Below the pieces are notes generated by a model. That model saw only the letters and a list, made by a program, of their open reading frames with translations. It ran no database searches and was not told the DNA's origin. The translations under genes and the position numbers were made by a program. This document shows, in pieces, positions 1-9,724 of a DNA stretch of 64,000 nt; the stretch's first letter is position 1, and each line of letters begins with the position of its first letter. Source of the DNA: Paeniglutamicibacter sulfureus (GTDB lineage: Bacteria; Actinomycetota; Actinomycetes; Actinomycetales; Micrococcaceae); NCBI RefSeq assembly GCF_030512175.1, contig NZ_JAULBL010000002.1, positions 1,114,149-1,178,148 of the forward strand. The letters are read 5' to 3'.

Positions 1-486
1 CTGGCCGAGTACTGGCGTGATGACCTCGTGACGTTCATCGTCGGCTGCTCGTTCACCTTCGAGACAGCCCTGATGGAGGGCGGCATCAAGATCGCCCACA
101 TCGACCAGGGCGTGAATGTGCCGATGTTCAAGACGAACATCCGCAGCGCCTCGGCCGGCTCCATGTCAGGGCCCATGGTGGTGTCGATGCGCCCCATCCC
201 CGCTTCACAGGTCGCCGATGCCGTGCGCATCACCTCGCGCTACCCGGCGGTGCACGGGGCCCCGGTGCACATCGGCAACCCGGAGGAGCTGGGCATCACG
301 GACCTCTCGAAGCCGGACTTCGGCGACGCCGTCGAAATCCCGGCCGGGCACATCCCGGTGTTCTGGGCCTGCGGAGTCACGCCGCAGGCCGCGGTCATGG
401 AATCCAAGCCCGCGCTGGCCATCGGCCACGCGCCGGGGCACATGCTCATCACCGACGCCCGCGACAGCAACTACCTGGTTCCCTAG
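1..486 (+). CDS. DUF1445 / YcsI-like putative hydro-lyase, 5'-truncated by the window edge
   Basis: The reading frame is open from base 1 and ends at TAG 484-486, so only about the last 161 residues are present; family members are about 260 residues. The C-terminal family signatures are visible: a [11 protein letters not shown] stretch and an IGHAPGHML segment near the end. DUF1445 proteins are annotated as putative hydro-lyases and are related to D-glutamate cyclase; the reaction here is not known. In Bacillus the homologue ycsI sits in the ycsF-kip cluster, which fits the pxpA/pxpBC operon at 7.1-9.5 kb, although here other genes lie between. Family assignment is confident, function is not. 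Confidence 0.85.
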   Translation: MAEYWRDDLVTFIVGCSFTFETALMEGGIKIAHIDQGVNVPMFKTNIRSASAGSMSGPMVVSMRPIPASQVADAVRITSRYPAVHGAPVHIGNPEELGITDLSKPDFGDAVEIPAGHIPVFWACGVTPQAAVMESKPALAIGHAPGHMLITDARDSNYLVP

Positions 487-504
487 GAACCCTTTCCCCT
501 TCCA

Positions 505-532
505 CGAACGGGGTCCTGCGGGACCCCGTTCG
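505..532 (+). terminator. Hairpin terminator after the DUF1445 gene
   Basis: A perfect 12-bp inverted repeat (CGAACGGGGTCC at 505-516 and its complement at 521-532) with a TGCG tetraloop lies 18 bp after the stop codon. There is no U-tract, which is common for actinobacterial terminators. Confidence 0.65.
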
Positions 533-682
533 CGGACCCCGATCCGCCAGGGAATTTCCTGCTCCCCCATGCAGGGGACTTCCCTGGTGCCCAAAAAGGG
601 CCGTCGCCGGGAGCACCATCCCGTTGTCGACGCCCGTGAGAATCGCGTTCTGGTTCCCCCGGAATCCCGGCGCGATCCTCCG

Positions 683-724
683 CCAAGGAAGTGCCCGTTC
701 CCCCCAAAACGGGCGCTTCCTTGG
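683..724 (-). terminator. Hairpin terminator after the adenine deaminase gene
   Basis: A 17-bp stem (683-699 with 708-724, one G-U pair) starts 16 bp beyond the minus-strand stop codon at 741. It sits between two convergent genes and may work in both directions. A weaker hairpin lies at 547-587 (CCAGGGAA and TTCCCTGG arms). Confidence 0.65.
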
Positions 725-740
725 CTCCTTTAACGGCTGC

Positions 741-1742
741 CTAGCGGTCCCGGCCGCCGGCCGACAGCCAGAGGTCCACCTCGGCGCACAGGCGGGACTT
801 CGCCGGCTCCTCGAGGAAGGACGACTCGATCGAGTTCCGTGCCAGTGTCGCCCGCTCGGCGTTCGTCAGGCCCAGATCCCTGTCCACCGCCTCGAAGTTG
901 GCGTCAAGGTAGCCGCCGAAATAGGCGGGGTCATCCGAATGGATGGAAACATTCAATCCCCGTGCCAGCATCTCCTTCAGCGGATGGTCGGCCAGGGTGT
1001 CGACGGTGCGCAGCCGCACGTTGGAGAGCGGGCACACGGTCAGCGGCATCCGCTCCGCGACCAACCGCCGGACCAGGCCCTCGTCCTCGAGGCAGCGAAT
1101 GCCGTGGTCGATGCGTTCAACCTTGAGCAGGTCAAGGGCCTGGACAATGTATTCCGGCGGCCCCTCCTCCCCGGCGTGCGCCACCACATGCAGCCCATGG
1201 TCGCGTGCATAATCAAAGACCTCCCGGAACAGCGCGGGCGGATAGCCCAACTCCGAGGAATCCAGCCCGATGCCGTCGATCTCATGCCCTTCGGCAAGAA
1301 GCGTGCGCAGGATTTCCAAGGCCGAGGCGGCCGGTGCATGCCGCCAGAAGCAGGCGATGAGCTTGTGCGTGATGCCGAAACGTTCCTCGCCCTCGCGCAG
1401 TGCCTCGCGGATGCCCCCGATGACCTCGCCCAGCCCGATCCCGCGTTCCAGGTGCGCCTGCGGGTCAAAGAACAACTCGACATGCCGCACTCCGGCGGCC
1501 TCGGCCCGAAGCAGGTAGGCCAGGGTGATCTCGTGGAAATCGGCACGGGTCCGCAACACCGCAAGGTTGGTGTAGAACAGGTCAAGGAACGACTGGAGAT
1601 TGCTGAAGTCGTATTGTTCCCTCAGCTGTTCCAGGGACGGCCACGGCAGAGTCACGCCGTTCTGCTTGGCCAGGCGCAGGATGGCCTCGGGCTCGAGCGT
1701 CCCTTCGAGGTGGATGTGCAATTCGGCAACTGGCAACTTCAT
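741..1742 (-). CDS. Adenine deaminase (adenosine/AMP deaminase superfamily)
   Basis: The 333-residue protein is a metal-dependent purine deaminase. It has the N-terminal metal motif HIHLEGT, the HAGEE motif carrying the metal His and catalytic Glu, an RIDHG motif and a C-terminal SDDPAYFGGY motif. The last one is typical of the adenine deaminase branch (yeast Aah1 type), whereas adenosine deaminases usually read NTDDP; I therefore favour adenine to hypoxanthine over adenosine to inosine. The start at 1742 (MKLPVAEL) has a GGGAG ribosome site 8 bases upstream; an upstream in-frame ATG at 1838 has no such support. It is cytosolic and probably acts in purine salvage. It is divergent from the MFS gene at 1949. 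Confidence 0.85.
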   Translation of the reverse strand: MKLPVAELHIHLEGTLEPEAILRLAKQNGVTLPWPSLEQLREQYDFSNLQSFLDLFYTNLAVLRTRADFHEITLAYLLRAEAAGVRHVELFFDPQAHLERGIGLGEVIGGIREALREGEERFGITHKLIACFWRHAPAASALEILRTLLAEGHEIDGIGLDSSELGYPPALFREVFDYARDHGLHVVAHAGEEGPPEYIVQALDLLKVERIDHGIRCLEDEGLVRRLVAERMPLTVCPLSNVRLRTVDTLADHPLKEMLARGLNVSIHSDDPAYFGGYLDANFEAVDRDLGLTNAERATLARNSIESSFLEEPAKSRLCAEVDLWLSAGGRDR

Positions 1743-1948
1743 GGTCTTGGCTCCCGTCGGTGGTCGATCAAGAATAGTCTCCAGGGTCCCTGACTTCCCG
1801 CGTGCACGCGGCGGTTGCCGCTGTGAGTGGCAAGTCACGGATCGGCCACCCCTCCGCTGCCGTGGCAGACTGGTCGGTGAAGCGCTCGCGATCGAGTGCC
1901 GCGGGCCTGCGCGAGACGCAGCCCGTGAGTGATGAGAAGGACAGGAAC

Positions 1949-3208
1949 GTGAGCGTCACAACCGACCGGCGGAAGCATTGGTTCCCCGCTGCCCTGAGCC
2001 TGATGATGGTGGGCTGGGGAGCCAACCAATTCGTTTCCCTGCTGGTGTTCTACCGCCAGGAACACGGCTTCTCCGAGGTCATGGTTACCTCGATGCTCGG
2101 CATCTACGTCGTGGGCCTGGTTCCGGCGCTGCTGTGGGGCGGCCGGCACTCGGACCGGATCGGCCGCAAGCCCGTCACGCTCTTTGCCGTCGCCCTGTCC
2201 ATGGCGGCCAACGTGGCCATGATGGGGTCGGTCATTGGCACCGCACCGCTGTTCGCCGGAAGGTTCATGGCCGGAATTGCCACGGGGCTGGCCATGGCAG
2301 CGGCCACCAGCTGGGTCAAGGAACTCTCCCAGGCGCCGTGGGACTTGCACTCCGCTGCGGGATCGGGCGCACGACGCGCCTCACTGCTCACCAGCGCCGG
2401 CTTCTGGCTTGGGCCCGTCGTGGGAGGCTTGCTGGCCAGCTTCGCCCCCGCTCCGGCGATCATGCCCTACGCGCTGCACATCGCCTTGTGCATCCCGTTG
2501 CTTTTCATCGTGGCCAGGCTGCCCGAGACACGCTCTAGCGGTACCACCGGGGGCACGCCGGGCTCCCGTCCGGCCCCGCACCCCGGGGCACGCAAGCGAT
2601 TCAGGCTGGTGGTGGCGCCGGCCGCACCATGGGTGTTCGCGGCGGGCACCACAGGCTTTGCCGTTGTGCCGGCGGTTATCCCCGGGTTGGGAGAGGGACG
2701 GCTCGCGTACGCCACCGCGGCCGTGGCCATCACCCTGGGCTTCAGCGTGCTGATCCAGCCGCTGGCACGACGACTGGACACCGTCCGCAATGCACGCTCG
2801 ATGCTGACCGGGACGCTCGCTGCTTTCCTGGGACTAGCGGTCTTGTTCGCCGCGATCCTTCTCGCCAGCCCTGCATTAGGACTGGTCGCCTCCGCGGTCC
2901 TCGGATCGGCCAACGGGCTGCTCATGGTCGGCGGGCTCCTGGAGATCCAGCGCCTGGCGGCCGCCCACGAATTGGGCAAGCTCACGGGCTTCTTCTACAC
3001 GCTGGCGTATGTGGGGTTCCTGGCCCCCACGGTGGTGGCCTTCGCCGCGCAGTGGATCCAGACCGCCTGGATCATGGCAGGGATGCTGGCCTTGTGCCTG
3101 GTGTCGCTGGCCTTCATCGTGATGAACTCACGCAAGTATCTGCCGCCGCTGCTCGAGCGGGTCGACGCGGATCCGGCCGTTAAGGTCCGCAAGCACAAAA
3201 CCAGCTAA
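1949..3208 (+). CDS. MFS transporter
   Basis: The 419-residue protein has about 12 hydrophobic segments and the loop 2-3 signature of the major facilitator superfamily (GGRHSDRIGRKP, near residue 65). It is an inner-membrane secondary transporter; substrate unknown. I chose the GTG at 1949 because AGAAGG lies 8 bases upstream and the protein then starts just before the first membrane helix; an ATG at 1802 would add a 49-residue low-complexity tail. It is divergent from the adenine deaminase, so a purine substrate is possible but only from context. Confidence 0.85.
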   Translation: MSVTTDRRKHWFPAALSLMMVGWGANQFVSLLVFYRQEHGFSEVMVTSMLGIYVVGLVPALLWGGRHSDRIGRKPVTLFAVALSMAANVAMMGSVIGTAPLFAGRFMAGIATGLAMAAATSWVKELSQAPWDLHSAAGSGARRASLLTSAGFWLGPVVGGLLASFAPAPAIMPYALHIALCIPLLFIVARLPETRSSGTTGGTPGSRPAPHPGARKRFRLVVAPAAPWVFAAGTTGFAVVPAVIPGLGEGRLAYATAAVAITLGFSVLIQPLARRLDTVRNARSMLTGTLAAFLGLAVLFAAILLASPALGLVASAVLGSANGLLMVGGLLEIQRLAAAHELGKLTGFFYTLAYVGFLAPTVVAFAAQWIQTAWIMAGMLALCLVSLAFIVMNSRKYLPPLLERVDADPAVKVRKHKTS

Positions 3209-3217
3209 CCCGGGTAG

Positions 3218-3728
3218 GCAGTTGCGGCCGACCTGAAGGTGGATGCCAGGCAGGAGATATGCCTGCTTGGGCCCACTGGTTCCGGAAAATCCACTTTCCT
3301 GCGCTACATCAACCACCTTGAACGCTTCGACGGCGGTCGAATCAAGTTCGACGGCGAACCTATCGGCTACGGCCAGCGCAACGGCAAGCTCCACGAAACG
3401 AAGCCGCGCGAGGTAGCGCAGCAACGCCGGGGCATCGGGATGGTGTTCCAGCACTTCAACCTTTTCCCGCACCTCACCGCGTTGGAAAATATCATCGCCG
3501 CACCCATCGGAATCAGGAAGATCCCCAAGTCCTAGGCGATCGTCCGGGCCCACGGACTCCTGGAGCAGGTCGGGCTGGGCGACAAGGCGGGGCTGCATCG
3601 GGTTCGCCCGCAACGTAGCGGATGAGTTGGTGCTCATGGACGGCGGCGTCGTGATCGAAGCGGGCGCACCCGCCGAGGTGCTGGGCAACCCCAGCAGCGC
3701 ACGAACCGGGCCATTCTGGAGAACGTGA
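3218..3728 (+). pseudogene. Decayed amino-acid-type ABC transporter ATPase (GlnQ-like remnant)
   Basis: The frame from 3218 encodes a Walker A motif (GPTGSGKST), then GIGMVFQHFNLFPHLT, the Q-loop region of polar amino acid ABC ATPases. TAG at 3533-3535 falls in the reading frame, which continues after it as AIVRAHGLLEQVGLGDKAG. The LSGGQ signature, Walker B and most of the region up to the switch His are missing; homology resumes in another frame at 3600 (GFARNVADELVLMDGG) and ends at TGA 3726-3728. The N-terminus is also lost, beginning 10 bp after the MFS stop. No cognate permease or binding protein is adjacent. Nonsense mutation, internal deletion and frameshift together make this a clear pseudogene. 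Confidence 0.88.
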
Positions 3729-3851
3729 ACTGTAGGAACCCACTCCCGGGACGACGCACCGTCCATGCGGTCGTGATCGCGGACTGGCGTTCAGCGGCCG
3801 TTCGGTTTCGCCTGTTAGGGTTCCAAGGGTTGTTCGAAACGCTGGGAGTTT

Positions 3852-4616
3852 ATGTTGCAAAAGAAGTGGGTTATTTCCATGTCCCTGATCGCCTCGTTGG
3901 CGTTCATGACCGGGTGCAGTGCCGCGGAGGAACCGGGAGCCGCCCCCGAGGCCAGCGCCCCGGCCCCTGAAGCGGCGCCATCGGACGCCGCGGCACCGAA
4001 GCCGGATGTTTCCGGAATCCCGGAGGTCATTGCCGAAGTCAACGGCGAGAAAATCACCAACGCCGACTTCGTCCGTATCTACGAGGGCCAGTTCCCCCAG
4101 ATGGTTCAGCAGGCGCAAGCCTCGGGTCAGGAGCTTGACCAGGGCCAGTTGCGCAAGCAGACTGCCGAGGGTCTGGTGAACACCGAGCTGCTGATCCAGC
4201 AGGCGAAAAAGAAGAAGATCTTCGCGACATCCAAGGACCTTGACCAGGCACTTGGCGATGTGGCGAAGACCAATGACATGAGCGCCAAGGATTTTTTGGC
4301 GACCATGGATAAGCAGGGGCTGAACGAGGACGTGGTTCGCACCCAATTGAAGACCCAGCTCGAGGTCGGGCGGCTGATCTCCAAGGAAGTCGGAGATTTC
4401 ACGCCCACCGACAAGGAACTCAAGGATGCCTACCAGGTCGTGCTTGAGCAGTACAAGGGCCAGGCCTCCGCCGGCGCGGAGGCACCCGAGGCGCCCCCCT
4501 TTAAGAAGATGAAGCCCGAGCTGGAACAGCAGCTCAAGCTCCAAAAGGAAGGTGCCGCGGTCAAAGGCTACGTCGCGGAGCTGCGCAAGGACGCCAAGGT
4601 CACCATGAACATGTAG
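3852..4616 (+). CDS. SurA N-terminal-domain lipoprotein
   Basis: The 254-residue protein begins with a lipoprotein signal peptide (KK, hydrophobic core, then MTGC with the lipidated Cys near residue 22), followed by an Ala/Pro/Glu-rich linker to about residue 50. The remainder matches the SurA N-terminal chaperone fold (IAEVNGEKITNADF, then helices rich in Gln and Lys). No parvulin peptidyl-prolyl isomerase domain is present, so it is more likely a holdase for exported proteins than an isomerase. ATG 3852 follows a GGGAG ribosome site. It would be anchored on the outer face of the membrane. Confidence 0.8.
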   Translation: MLQKKWVISMSLIASLAFMTGCSAAEEPGAAPEASAPAPEAAPSDAAAPKPDVSGIPEVIAEVNGEKITNADFVRIYEGQFPQMVQQAQASGQELDQGQLRKQTAEGLVNTELLIQQAKKKKIFATSKDLDQALGDVAKTNDMSAKDFLATMDKQGLNEDVVRTQLKTQLEVGRLISKEVGDFTPTDKELKDAYQVVLEQYKGQASAGAEAPEAPPFKKMKPELEQQLKLQKEGAAVKGYVAELRKDAKVTMNM

Positions 4617-4640
4617 TTCGGGCCCGGCCGGTGGCGTGGG

Positions 4641-5321
4641 TCAGTTCCCTTCGGAAGCGCCCAGGTGCGCCAGCAGTTCCGCTTCGGCGCGGTCAAGGTA
4701 GCCGCGCATTGCAGCGGCTGCCTCTTCGCGCTTGCCCTCGGCCAGGAGCCGAACCAAGCCGGCATTGCGTTCCACATAGTGCGAATGGAAATCCGGCGCA
4801 TCGCCCATGGCGTGGAAGACCAGGCGCATCTGCGCCAGGACCTTGGTCATGAGTTCCTGCAGGTGCTGGCTGCCGGTGGCCCGGACCAGCTCCTCATGGA
4901 AGCACTGGTTGGCGTCCGCCATGCTGGCAATGTCCCCGGCCGCCAGGGCCTTGCGCGCATCCACGATGATCGCTGCCAGCGCCTCGACATTCAGGTTGGG
5001 CCCCCACAGGACGGCCGCGGGCTCGATCATGCGCCGCACCCCGTAAATCTCCCGCACCCCTTCTGGCCCGGGGGAGGTAACGAAGACGCCGCGGTTGGGG
5101 ATCCTGGTGATGACCAGCTCGTGGTCAAGGACCGCAAAGGCCTCGCGCAGGGTGTTGCGTGAAACCCCCAGCGCATCGGAGAGGGCCTGTTCGGAGAGCT
5201 TCGCTCCGGGGAGCAATTGTCCCTCGGCAATGCGCGAGCGCAGCACGGCGGCAACCCACGCGCCGGTGTGTGCGTGGGTTGACCCCTCGGCCAGGGGCAG
5301 TGCGGAGATCATGGCGTTCAC
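4641..5321 (-). CDS. GntR-family regulator, FCD (FadR) subfamily
   Basis: The 226-residue protein has an N-terminal winged helix (LSEQALSDALGVSRNTLREA, residues about 43-62) and an all-helical C-terminal FCD ligand domain with the metal-site histidine pattern (Asp in MADANQCFHEEL, later His in HSHYVERN). FCD regulators usually sense small carboxylates. It is the last gene of the pxp operon, 47 bp after the biotin carboxylase gene, so it likely controls that operon; a matching palindrome lies upstream of pxpA at 9570. GTG at 5321 is preferred because GAAAGG is 6 bases upstream; the ATG at 5327 would abut it. Confidence 0.85.
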   Translation of the reverse strand: MNAMISALPLAEGSTHAHTGAWVAAVLRSRIAEGQLLPGAKLSEQALSDALGVSRNTLREAFAVLDHELVITRIPNRGVFVTSPGPEGVREIYGVRRMIEPAAVLWGPNLNVEALAAIIVDARKALAAGDIASMADANQCFHEELVRATGSQHLQELMTKVLAQMRLVFHAMGDAPDFHSHYVERNAGLVRLLAEGKREEAAAAMRGYLDRAEAELLAHLGASEGN

Positions 5322-5368
5322 TGGCATCCTTTCAATCTAATCCAAGGCCGTCCCGAGAGCCCCAAGCA

Positions 5369-7111
5369 TTAAGCGATGGCCCCGAGTGCTTCGCCGCGGC
5401 CAATGGCGGTTCCCGGCTCCTGGGAGCCGCGGCTGAATGTCCCGGCACGGTGGGCGGTGATATTCGATTCCATCTTCATGGCCTCCAGCACCGCCACGGT
5501 GTCTCCCTCGGCCACGGCGGCACCGTCGTCGAGCACCCACTTGACCAGGTTTCCGTTCATAGGTGCCAACAGCGCAGCGGCATCCGAGGCAGCGGCCACG
5601 TTTTCGGCCGCAACATCCAGGGCCACGCCGTTTCCGCCGTGTCGGATGGCCTCGACCAGGGACGCCGGCAGGCCGATGTCCATGGCCTTGCCGTCGACCT
5701 CGATGGTCAGGGTCTCACGTTCTGCGTTTGGCTCGGCCGCGGCGATCTCCGGGCTCGAGGCCAGCTCCTCGGCGAATTCGGATTCGATCCAGGTGGTGTA
5801 CACCCCGTAGCGCTCGTCGTTGGTGAAGTCGGCGTTGCGCACCACCGCGCGGTGGAACGGCAGCACGGACGGCACTCCGGCGATGACCATTTCATCCAGG
5901 GCCACCTTGGCACGGCGCAGCGCCTGGGCGCGGGTGGCGCCGGTGACGATCAGCTTGGCCATGAGCGAGTCGTAGTGCGAGGGGATCACGGAGTCGGTGC
6001 GCACCCCGGAGTCCACGCGCACGCCCGAGCCGGTCGGGGCCTCGAATGCGGTGATGCGGCCGGGGCCGGGCAGGAAGCCACGGGCGGGGTCCTCCGCGTT
6101 GAGACGGAACTCGAAGGAGTGGCCGGTCGGGGCCGGATCCTCGGTGAGGCTGATGGGCTCCCCGGCGGCGATCCGGAACTGTTCGGCGACCAGGTCCACG
6201 CCGGTGGTTTCCTCGGTGATGGGGTGCTCTACCTGCAGCCGGGTGTTGACCTCGAGGAAGGAAATCAGTCCGTCGGGGGCGACCAGGTACTCGACGGTTC
6301 CTGCGCCATGGTAGCCGGCCTCGCGGCAGATGGCCTTGGCCGAGGCATGGATGGAGGCGCGCTGCTCGTCGGTCAGGAACGGGGCCGGGGCCTCCTCGAC
6401 CAGCTTCTGGTGGCGGCGCTGCAGCGAGCAGTCGCGGGTGCCCACCACCACGACGTTCCCGTGGGTGTCGGCGAGGACCTGGGCCTCGACGTGGCGGGGC
6501 TTGTCCAGGAAGCGTTCGACAAAGCACTCGCCGCGGCCGAAAGCCACGGTGGCCTCGCGCACTGCCGATTCGAAGGCGTCGTCGATCTCCTCGAAGTTGC
6601 GCACGATCTTGATGCCGCGCCCGCCGCCGCCGAAGGCCGCCTTGATGGCCACTGGGAGGCCGAATTCCTGGGCAAAGGCGCGCACCTCGGCGCCCGAGGC
6701 CACCGGGCCCTCGGTGCCGGGCACCAGCGGGGCGTTGGCCCGGACCGCGATTTCGCGGGCGGTGACCTTGTTGCCCAGCGCGCGGATGGACTCGGGGGAG
6801 GGGCCGATCCAGGTGAGCCCGGCGTCCATGACGGCCTGGGCGAAGTTGGCGTTCTCGGAAAGGAAGCCGTAGCCGGGGTGTACCGCATCGGCGCCGGAGC
6901 GGGCGGCGATGTCAAGGATCTTGGCCATGTCCAGGTAGGTTTCGGCACCGCTGGACCCGTGCAGGGCCCAAGCCTCGTCGGCGCGGCGCACGTGCAGTGC
7001 ATCCGCGTCGGGGTCGGAGTACACGGCCACGGACACCAGCGAGGCATCCGCGCAGGCGCGGGCGATGCGGACGGCGATTTCCCCGCGGTTGGCGATCAGG
7101 ACTTTCTTCAT
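5369..7111 (-). CDS. Biotin carboxylase fused to biotin carboxyl carrier protein (AccA3-type)
   Basis: The 580-residue protein begins with the biotin carboxylase signature [13 protein letters not shown], has the ATP-grasp glycine loop GGGGRG at about 161-166 and [11 protein letters not shown] at about 287-297. It ends with a biotinyl domain whose AMKM motif places the biotin-bearing Lys near residue 546. This BC-BCCP arrangement is the alpha subunit of actinobacterial acyl-CoA carboxylases. Here no carboxyltransferase beta subunit is adjacent; instead the gene overlaps the upstream pxpBC gene by ATGA (7108-7111). KipI/KipA-like domains are the carboxyltransferase portion of urea carboxylase, so the pair may form a biotin-dependent carboxylase for an amide or lactam (inference). 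Confidence 0.9.
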   Translation of the reverse strand: MKKVLIANRGEIAVRIARACADASLVSVAVYSDPDADALHVRRADEAWALHGSSGAETYLDMAKILDIAARSGADAVHPGYGFLSENANFAQAVMDAGLTWIGPSPESIRALGNKVTAREIAVRANAPLVPGTEGPVASGAEVRAFAQEFGLPVAIKAAFGGGGRGIKIVRNFEEIDDAFESAVREATVAFGRGECFVERFLDKPRHVEAQVLADTHGNVVVVGTRDCSLQRRHQKLVEEAPAPFLTDEQRASIHASAKAICREAGYHGAGTVEYLVAPDGLISFLEVNTRLQVEHPITEETTGVDLVAEQFRIAAGEPISLTEDPAPTGHSFEFRLNAEDPARGFLPGPGRITAFEAPTGSGVRVDSGVRTDSVIPSHYDSLMAKLIVTGATRAQALRRAKVALDEMVIAGVPSVLPFHRAVVRNADFTNDERYGVYTTWIESEFAEELASSPEIAAAEPNAERETLTIEVDGKAMDIGLPASLVEAIRHGGNGVALDVAAENVAAASDAAALLAPMNGNLVKWVLDDGAAVAEGDTVAVLEAMKMESNITAHRAGTFSRGSQEPGTAIGRGEALGAIA

Positions 7112-8763
7112 GGGGTGTTTCCTTCGTGGCTGGGGGCGCCGGCGGCCCGGGGAGCATGGGGGTTGTGGGTGAGCGGGTCGACCAGTTCAAAGCGGAGCTG
7201 GGTGCCCGGTGGCAGCTGGGCTGCGGCAGGCAGGTCCTCGGCGATGACCCCGGCAATGACCGGGTAGCCGCCGGTGACCGGGTGGTCGGCCAGGAAGAGC
7301 ACGGGCAGGCCGGAGGGGGGAACCTGCAGGGCGCCGACAGCCACCCCTTCGGAAGACAGTTCCCCGGTGCGGATGCGTGTCAGCGGCGAGGAGTCCCCGG
7401 GCAGGGCCAGGCGGACGCCGACGCGGTTGGATTCGGCCGAGACGCTCCAGGTTTGGCCGGTCAGCTGCCGCAGCCCGGCCTCGCCGAACCAGTCCTCGCG
7501 GGGGCCCTTGCTGATGCGCAGCGTGTAGATGCCGTGCGCGTCGGGAACCGGCAGCGTGGAGGGCTCGGGGTTCCCGACCACGTGGGATCCGGTGACGGTG
7601 CCGACCGGCAGCAGGGTGCCGGGGGCGAGCGGGGCGGGGCCGATGCCCGACATCGAGTCGGTGGAGCGCGAGCCGAGCACGGGGTCGACGTCGATGCCGC
7701 CGCGCACGCCCAGGTAGCTGCGCAGCCCGGAACCGGAGGGTAGAAGCGTGAGTGTTTCCCCGTCGAGCAGGGCAAAGGGCGTGTTCATCTGGGGAGCGCG
7801 CTCTTCTTCGTGGAAGTCGTCCTCCTCCACGGGGGTGATCAGCAGCTGCGCGTGCGCGCCGGTGACGGACAGGACCGCGTCGCCGCGGGCGCGCAGGACC
7901 AGCGAGCCCAGGAGGTTTTCGATGACTGCCGCCTCCGCGGCATTGCCCACCAGGCGGTTGGCGGCCCGGGCGGAGGAAGTGTCCGCGGCCCCGGCGGCGG
8001 AAACCCCGAGGTTGCCCAGGCCCGGGCGGCCCAGGTCCTGGATGAGGGACTGCAACCCGGGATCCAGGATTTCCAGCTGCCCGGCTGCGGCCTTGGGTGC
8101 CGCGTGTGCGGGGGCTGCTGCGGTGCGGGAGGACAGCCTAAGCGAGGTGTGCGAGGCGGTGAATTGCACGCGGTCCTGCGGGCGGATCAGTGCGGGGTTC
8201 TCCCGTTCCAGATCCCAGAGCACCGCGTCGGTGTGCCCGATCAGCTGCCAGCCGCCGGGGGATTGGCGGGGGTAGACGGCCGAATAATCCCCGGCCAGGG
8301 CCACGGCACCCGAGGGCACGACCTTGCGCGGGGTGTCGCGGCGCGGCACGTTCAGGCTGCTGTTCTCCCCGAGCAGGTAGGCGAAGCCGGGGGCGAAGCC
8401 GCCAAAGGCAGCGCGCCATGTCTGCGAGGTGTGGGCATTGATGACCGACTCGATGCTCAGGTCGGTGAGCTTGGCGACCTCCGCCAGGTCCTCGCCGTCG
8501 TAATGCACGTCGACGGTGACCAGCGAGCCGGCGTTCTCCGGCGCCGTGCCCAGCTCGAGGGCGGGAATGGCGGCGGCGATCTTCCGGGCGCTGGCCCAGG
8601 AATCGGCCTTGATGAAGACGGTGGAGGCCGCTGCAAGCACGTCAAGTTGTCCGGGCAGCGGAGAGGCCTCCAGCAGGGCGTCAAGGGCCAGCACGGAGTC
8701 GAGGTCGGAGAGCTCGACGAGCACCGACCGGGTTCCGGCAAAGCGCGTCGCTGTCACGCTCAT
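7108..8763 (-). CDS. pxpBC: 5-oxoprolinase subunits B and C fused (KipI-KipA; allophanate-hydrolase subunit 1/2 family)
   Basis: The 551-residue protein joins a KipI-like domain (AHS1, residues about 1-205; [11 protein letters not shown] and PSGAVALAG motifs) to a KipA-like domain (AHS2, about 225-545; starts [11 protein letters not shown], contains [11 protein letters not shown] and [14 protein letters not shown]). With PxpA these proteins carry out ATP-dependent cleavage of 5-oxoproline to glutamate in bacteria. The same domains form the carboxyltransferase part of urea carboxylase. It overlaps both neighbours by four bases (ATGA at 8760-8763 and 7108-7111), showing translational coupling. 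Confidence 0.88.
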   Translation of the reverse strand: MSVTATRFAGTRSVLVELSDLDSVLALDALLEASPLPGQLDVLAAASTVFIKADSWASARKIAAAIPALELGTAPENAGSLVTVDVHYDGEDLAEVAKLTDLSIESVINAHTSQTWRAAFGGFAPGFAYLLGENSSLNVPRRDTPRKVVPSGAVALAGDYSAVYPRQSPGGWQLIGHTDAVLWDLERENPALIRPQDRVQFTASHTSLRLSSRTAAAPAHAAPKAAAGQLEILDPGLQSLIQDLGRPGLGNLGVSAAGAADTSSARAANRLVGNAAEAAVIENLLGSLVLRARGDAVLSVTGAHAQLLITPVEEDDFHEEERAPQMNTPFALLDGETLTLLPSGSGLRSYLGVRGGIDVDPVLGSRSTDSMSGIGPAPLAPGTLLPVGTVTGSHVVGNPEPSTLPVPDAHGIYTLRISKGPREDWFGEAGLRQLTGQTWSVSAESNRVGVRLALPGDSSPLTRIRTGELSSEGVAVGALQVPPSGLPVLFLADHPVTGGYPVIAGVIAEDLPAAAQLPPGTQLRFELVDPLTHNPHAPRAAGAPSHEGNTP

Positions 8764-9518
8764 GCGAAGCTCTTGATCGACACGCCGGCGGATTCCAGTC
8801 CGGCACGAACGGCCGCGGCCATGGCGACGGCCCCCGCGGTGTCCCCGTGCACGCAGATGCTCTCGGCGTCCATCGGGATCACGGAGCCGTCGACGGCCAC
8901 GATCGTGCCCTCGGTGGCCAGGCGGATCATGTTCGCGGTGACCGTCGCGGGGTCGTGCAGCACCGCGTTCGCCTCGCGGCGCGAGACCAGGGTCCCGTCG
9001 GGGTTGTAATTCCTGTCGGCAAAGGCCTCGGCAACCGGGCGCAGGCCCGCGGCCTGCGCCTTGGCCAGGGCGACGGAACCGGGCAGCAACAACACGGGCA
9101 GGTCCGAGCCGAAGGCGCGGATGGCGTCGACGACTGCCTGGGCGTGGGCCTCGTGGTGCACGATGGTGTTGTAGAGGGCGCCGTGCGGCTTGACGTACTT
9201 GATGCCCGAACCCGCCGCGCGGGCCAGGGCCTCGAGGGCACCGAGCTGGTAGAGCACGTCGTCGGCCAGTTCGGTGGGGGAGCAGTCCAGGAAGCGGCGG
9301 CCAAAGCCGGCCAGGTCCCGGTAGCCCACGTGCGCACCGATGGTGACGTTCGCGGCGACGGCGTCGCGGCAGGTCTGGGCGATGACGCTGGGGTCCCCCG
9401 CGTGGAATCCGCAGGCAACGTTTGCCGAGGATACGGAGGTGAAAATGGCGGCATCGTCGCCCATCACCCAGTTGCCGAAGGATTCCCCGACGTCGGAATT
9501 CAGGTCGATGTAAGGCAT
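8760..9518 (-). CDS. pxpA: 5-oxoprolinase subunit A (LamB/YcsF family)
   Basis: The 252-residue protein matches LamB/YcsF throughout: it opens with [11 protein letters not shown], followed by [31 protein letters not shown] and CVHGDT near the C-terminus, the expected His/Asp active-site motifs of the sugar-deacetylase-like fold. It is the first gene of the operon and acts with PxpBC in 5-oxoproline hydrolysis. The start at 9518 has a G-rich ribosome site (ACGGGGGTC) about 5 bases upstream. Confidence 0.92.
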   Translation of the reverse strand: MPYIDLNSDVGESFGNWVMGDDAAIFTSVSSANVACGFHAGDPSVIAQTCRDAVAANVTIGAHVGYRDLAGFGRRFLDCSPTELADDVLYQLGALEALARAAGSGIKYVKPHGALYNTIVHHEAHAQAVVDAIRAFGSDLPVLLLPGSVALAKAQAAGLRPVAEAFADRNYNPDGTLVSRREANAVLHDPATVTANMIRLATEGTIVAVDGSVIPMDAESICVHGDTAGAVAMAAAVRAGLESAGVSIKSFA

Positions 9519-9569
9519 TTGTGACCCCCGTCTCGTGTTGTGGTCCCTTAAGAATGCACTAATAACGCG

Positions 9570-9584
9570 GATTGTTCAACAATC
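9570..9584. promoter_or_regulatory. Candidate operator of the GntR/FCD regulator
   Basis: GATTGTTCAACAATC is a perfect palindrome with a single central base, 52 bp upstream of the pxpA start. It contains TTGTTCAACAA, which fits the TNGTNNNACNA consensus known for FCD-type GntR regulators. It is the only copy I noticed near these genes. Repression of the operon by the gene at 4641 is an inference from position and family. Confidence 0.65.
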
Positions 9585-9724
9585 TTTCGCATCGGGTTTC
9601 CCGGAGCGGCATTTCCGGGCCGCGCGTTTCGCCGTGGCACATCGGATCGCCGCCAGCCTAGGATGGGAAAAATACAGGGCGTGACGCCACGGGATGGCGT
9701 CGCACTGAGCGAGGGACGTGGGAC

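Noticed and set aside
5159-7267. A 702-codon plus-strand open frame opposite the biotin carboxylase gene
   Set aside because: Same reason: a shadow of the conserved BC-BCCP gene, Gly/Val/His-rich with no motif.
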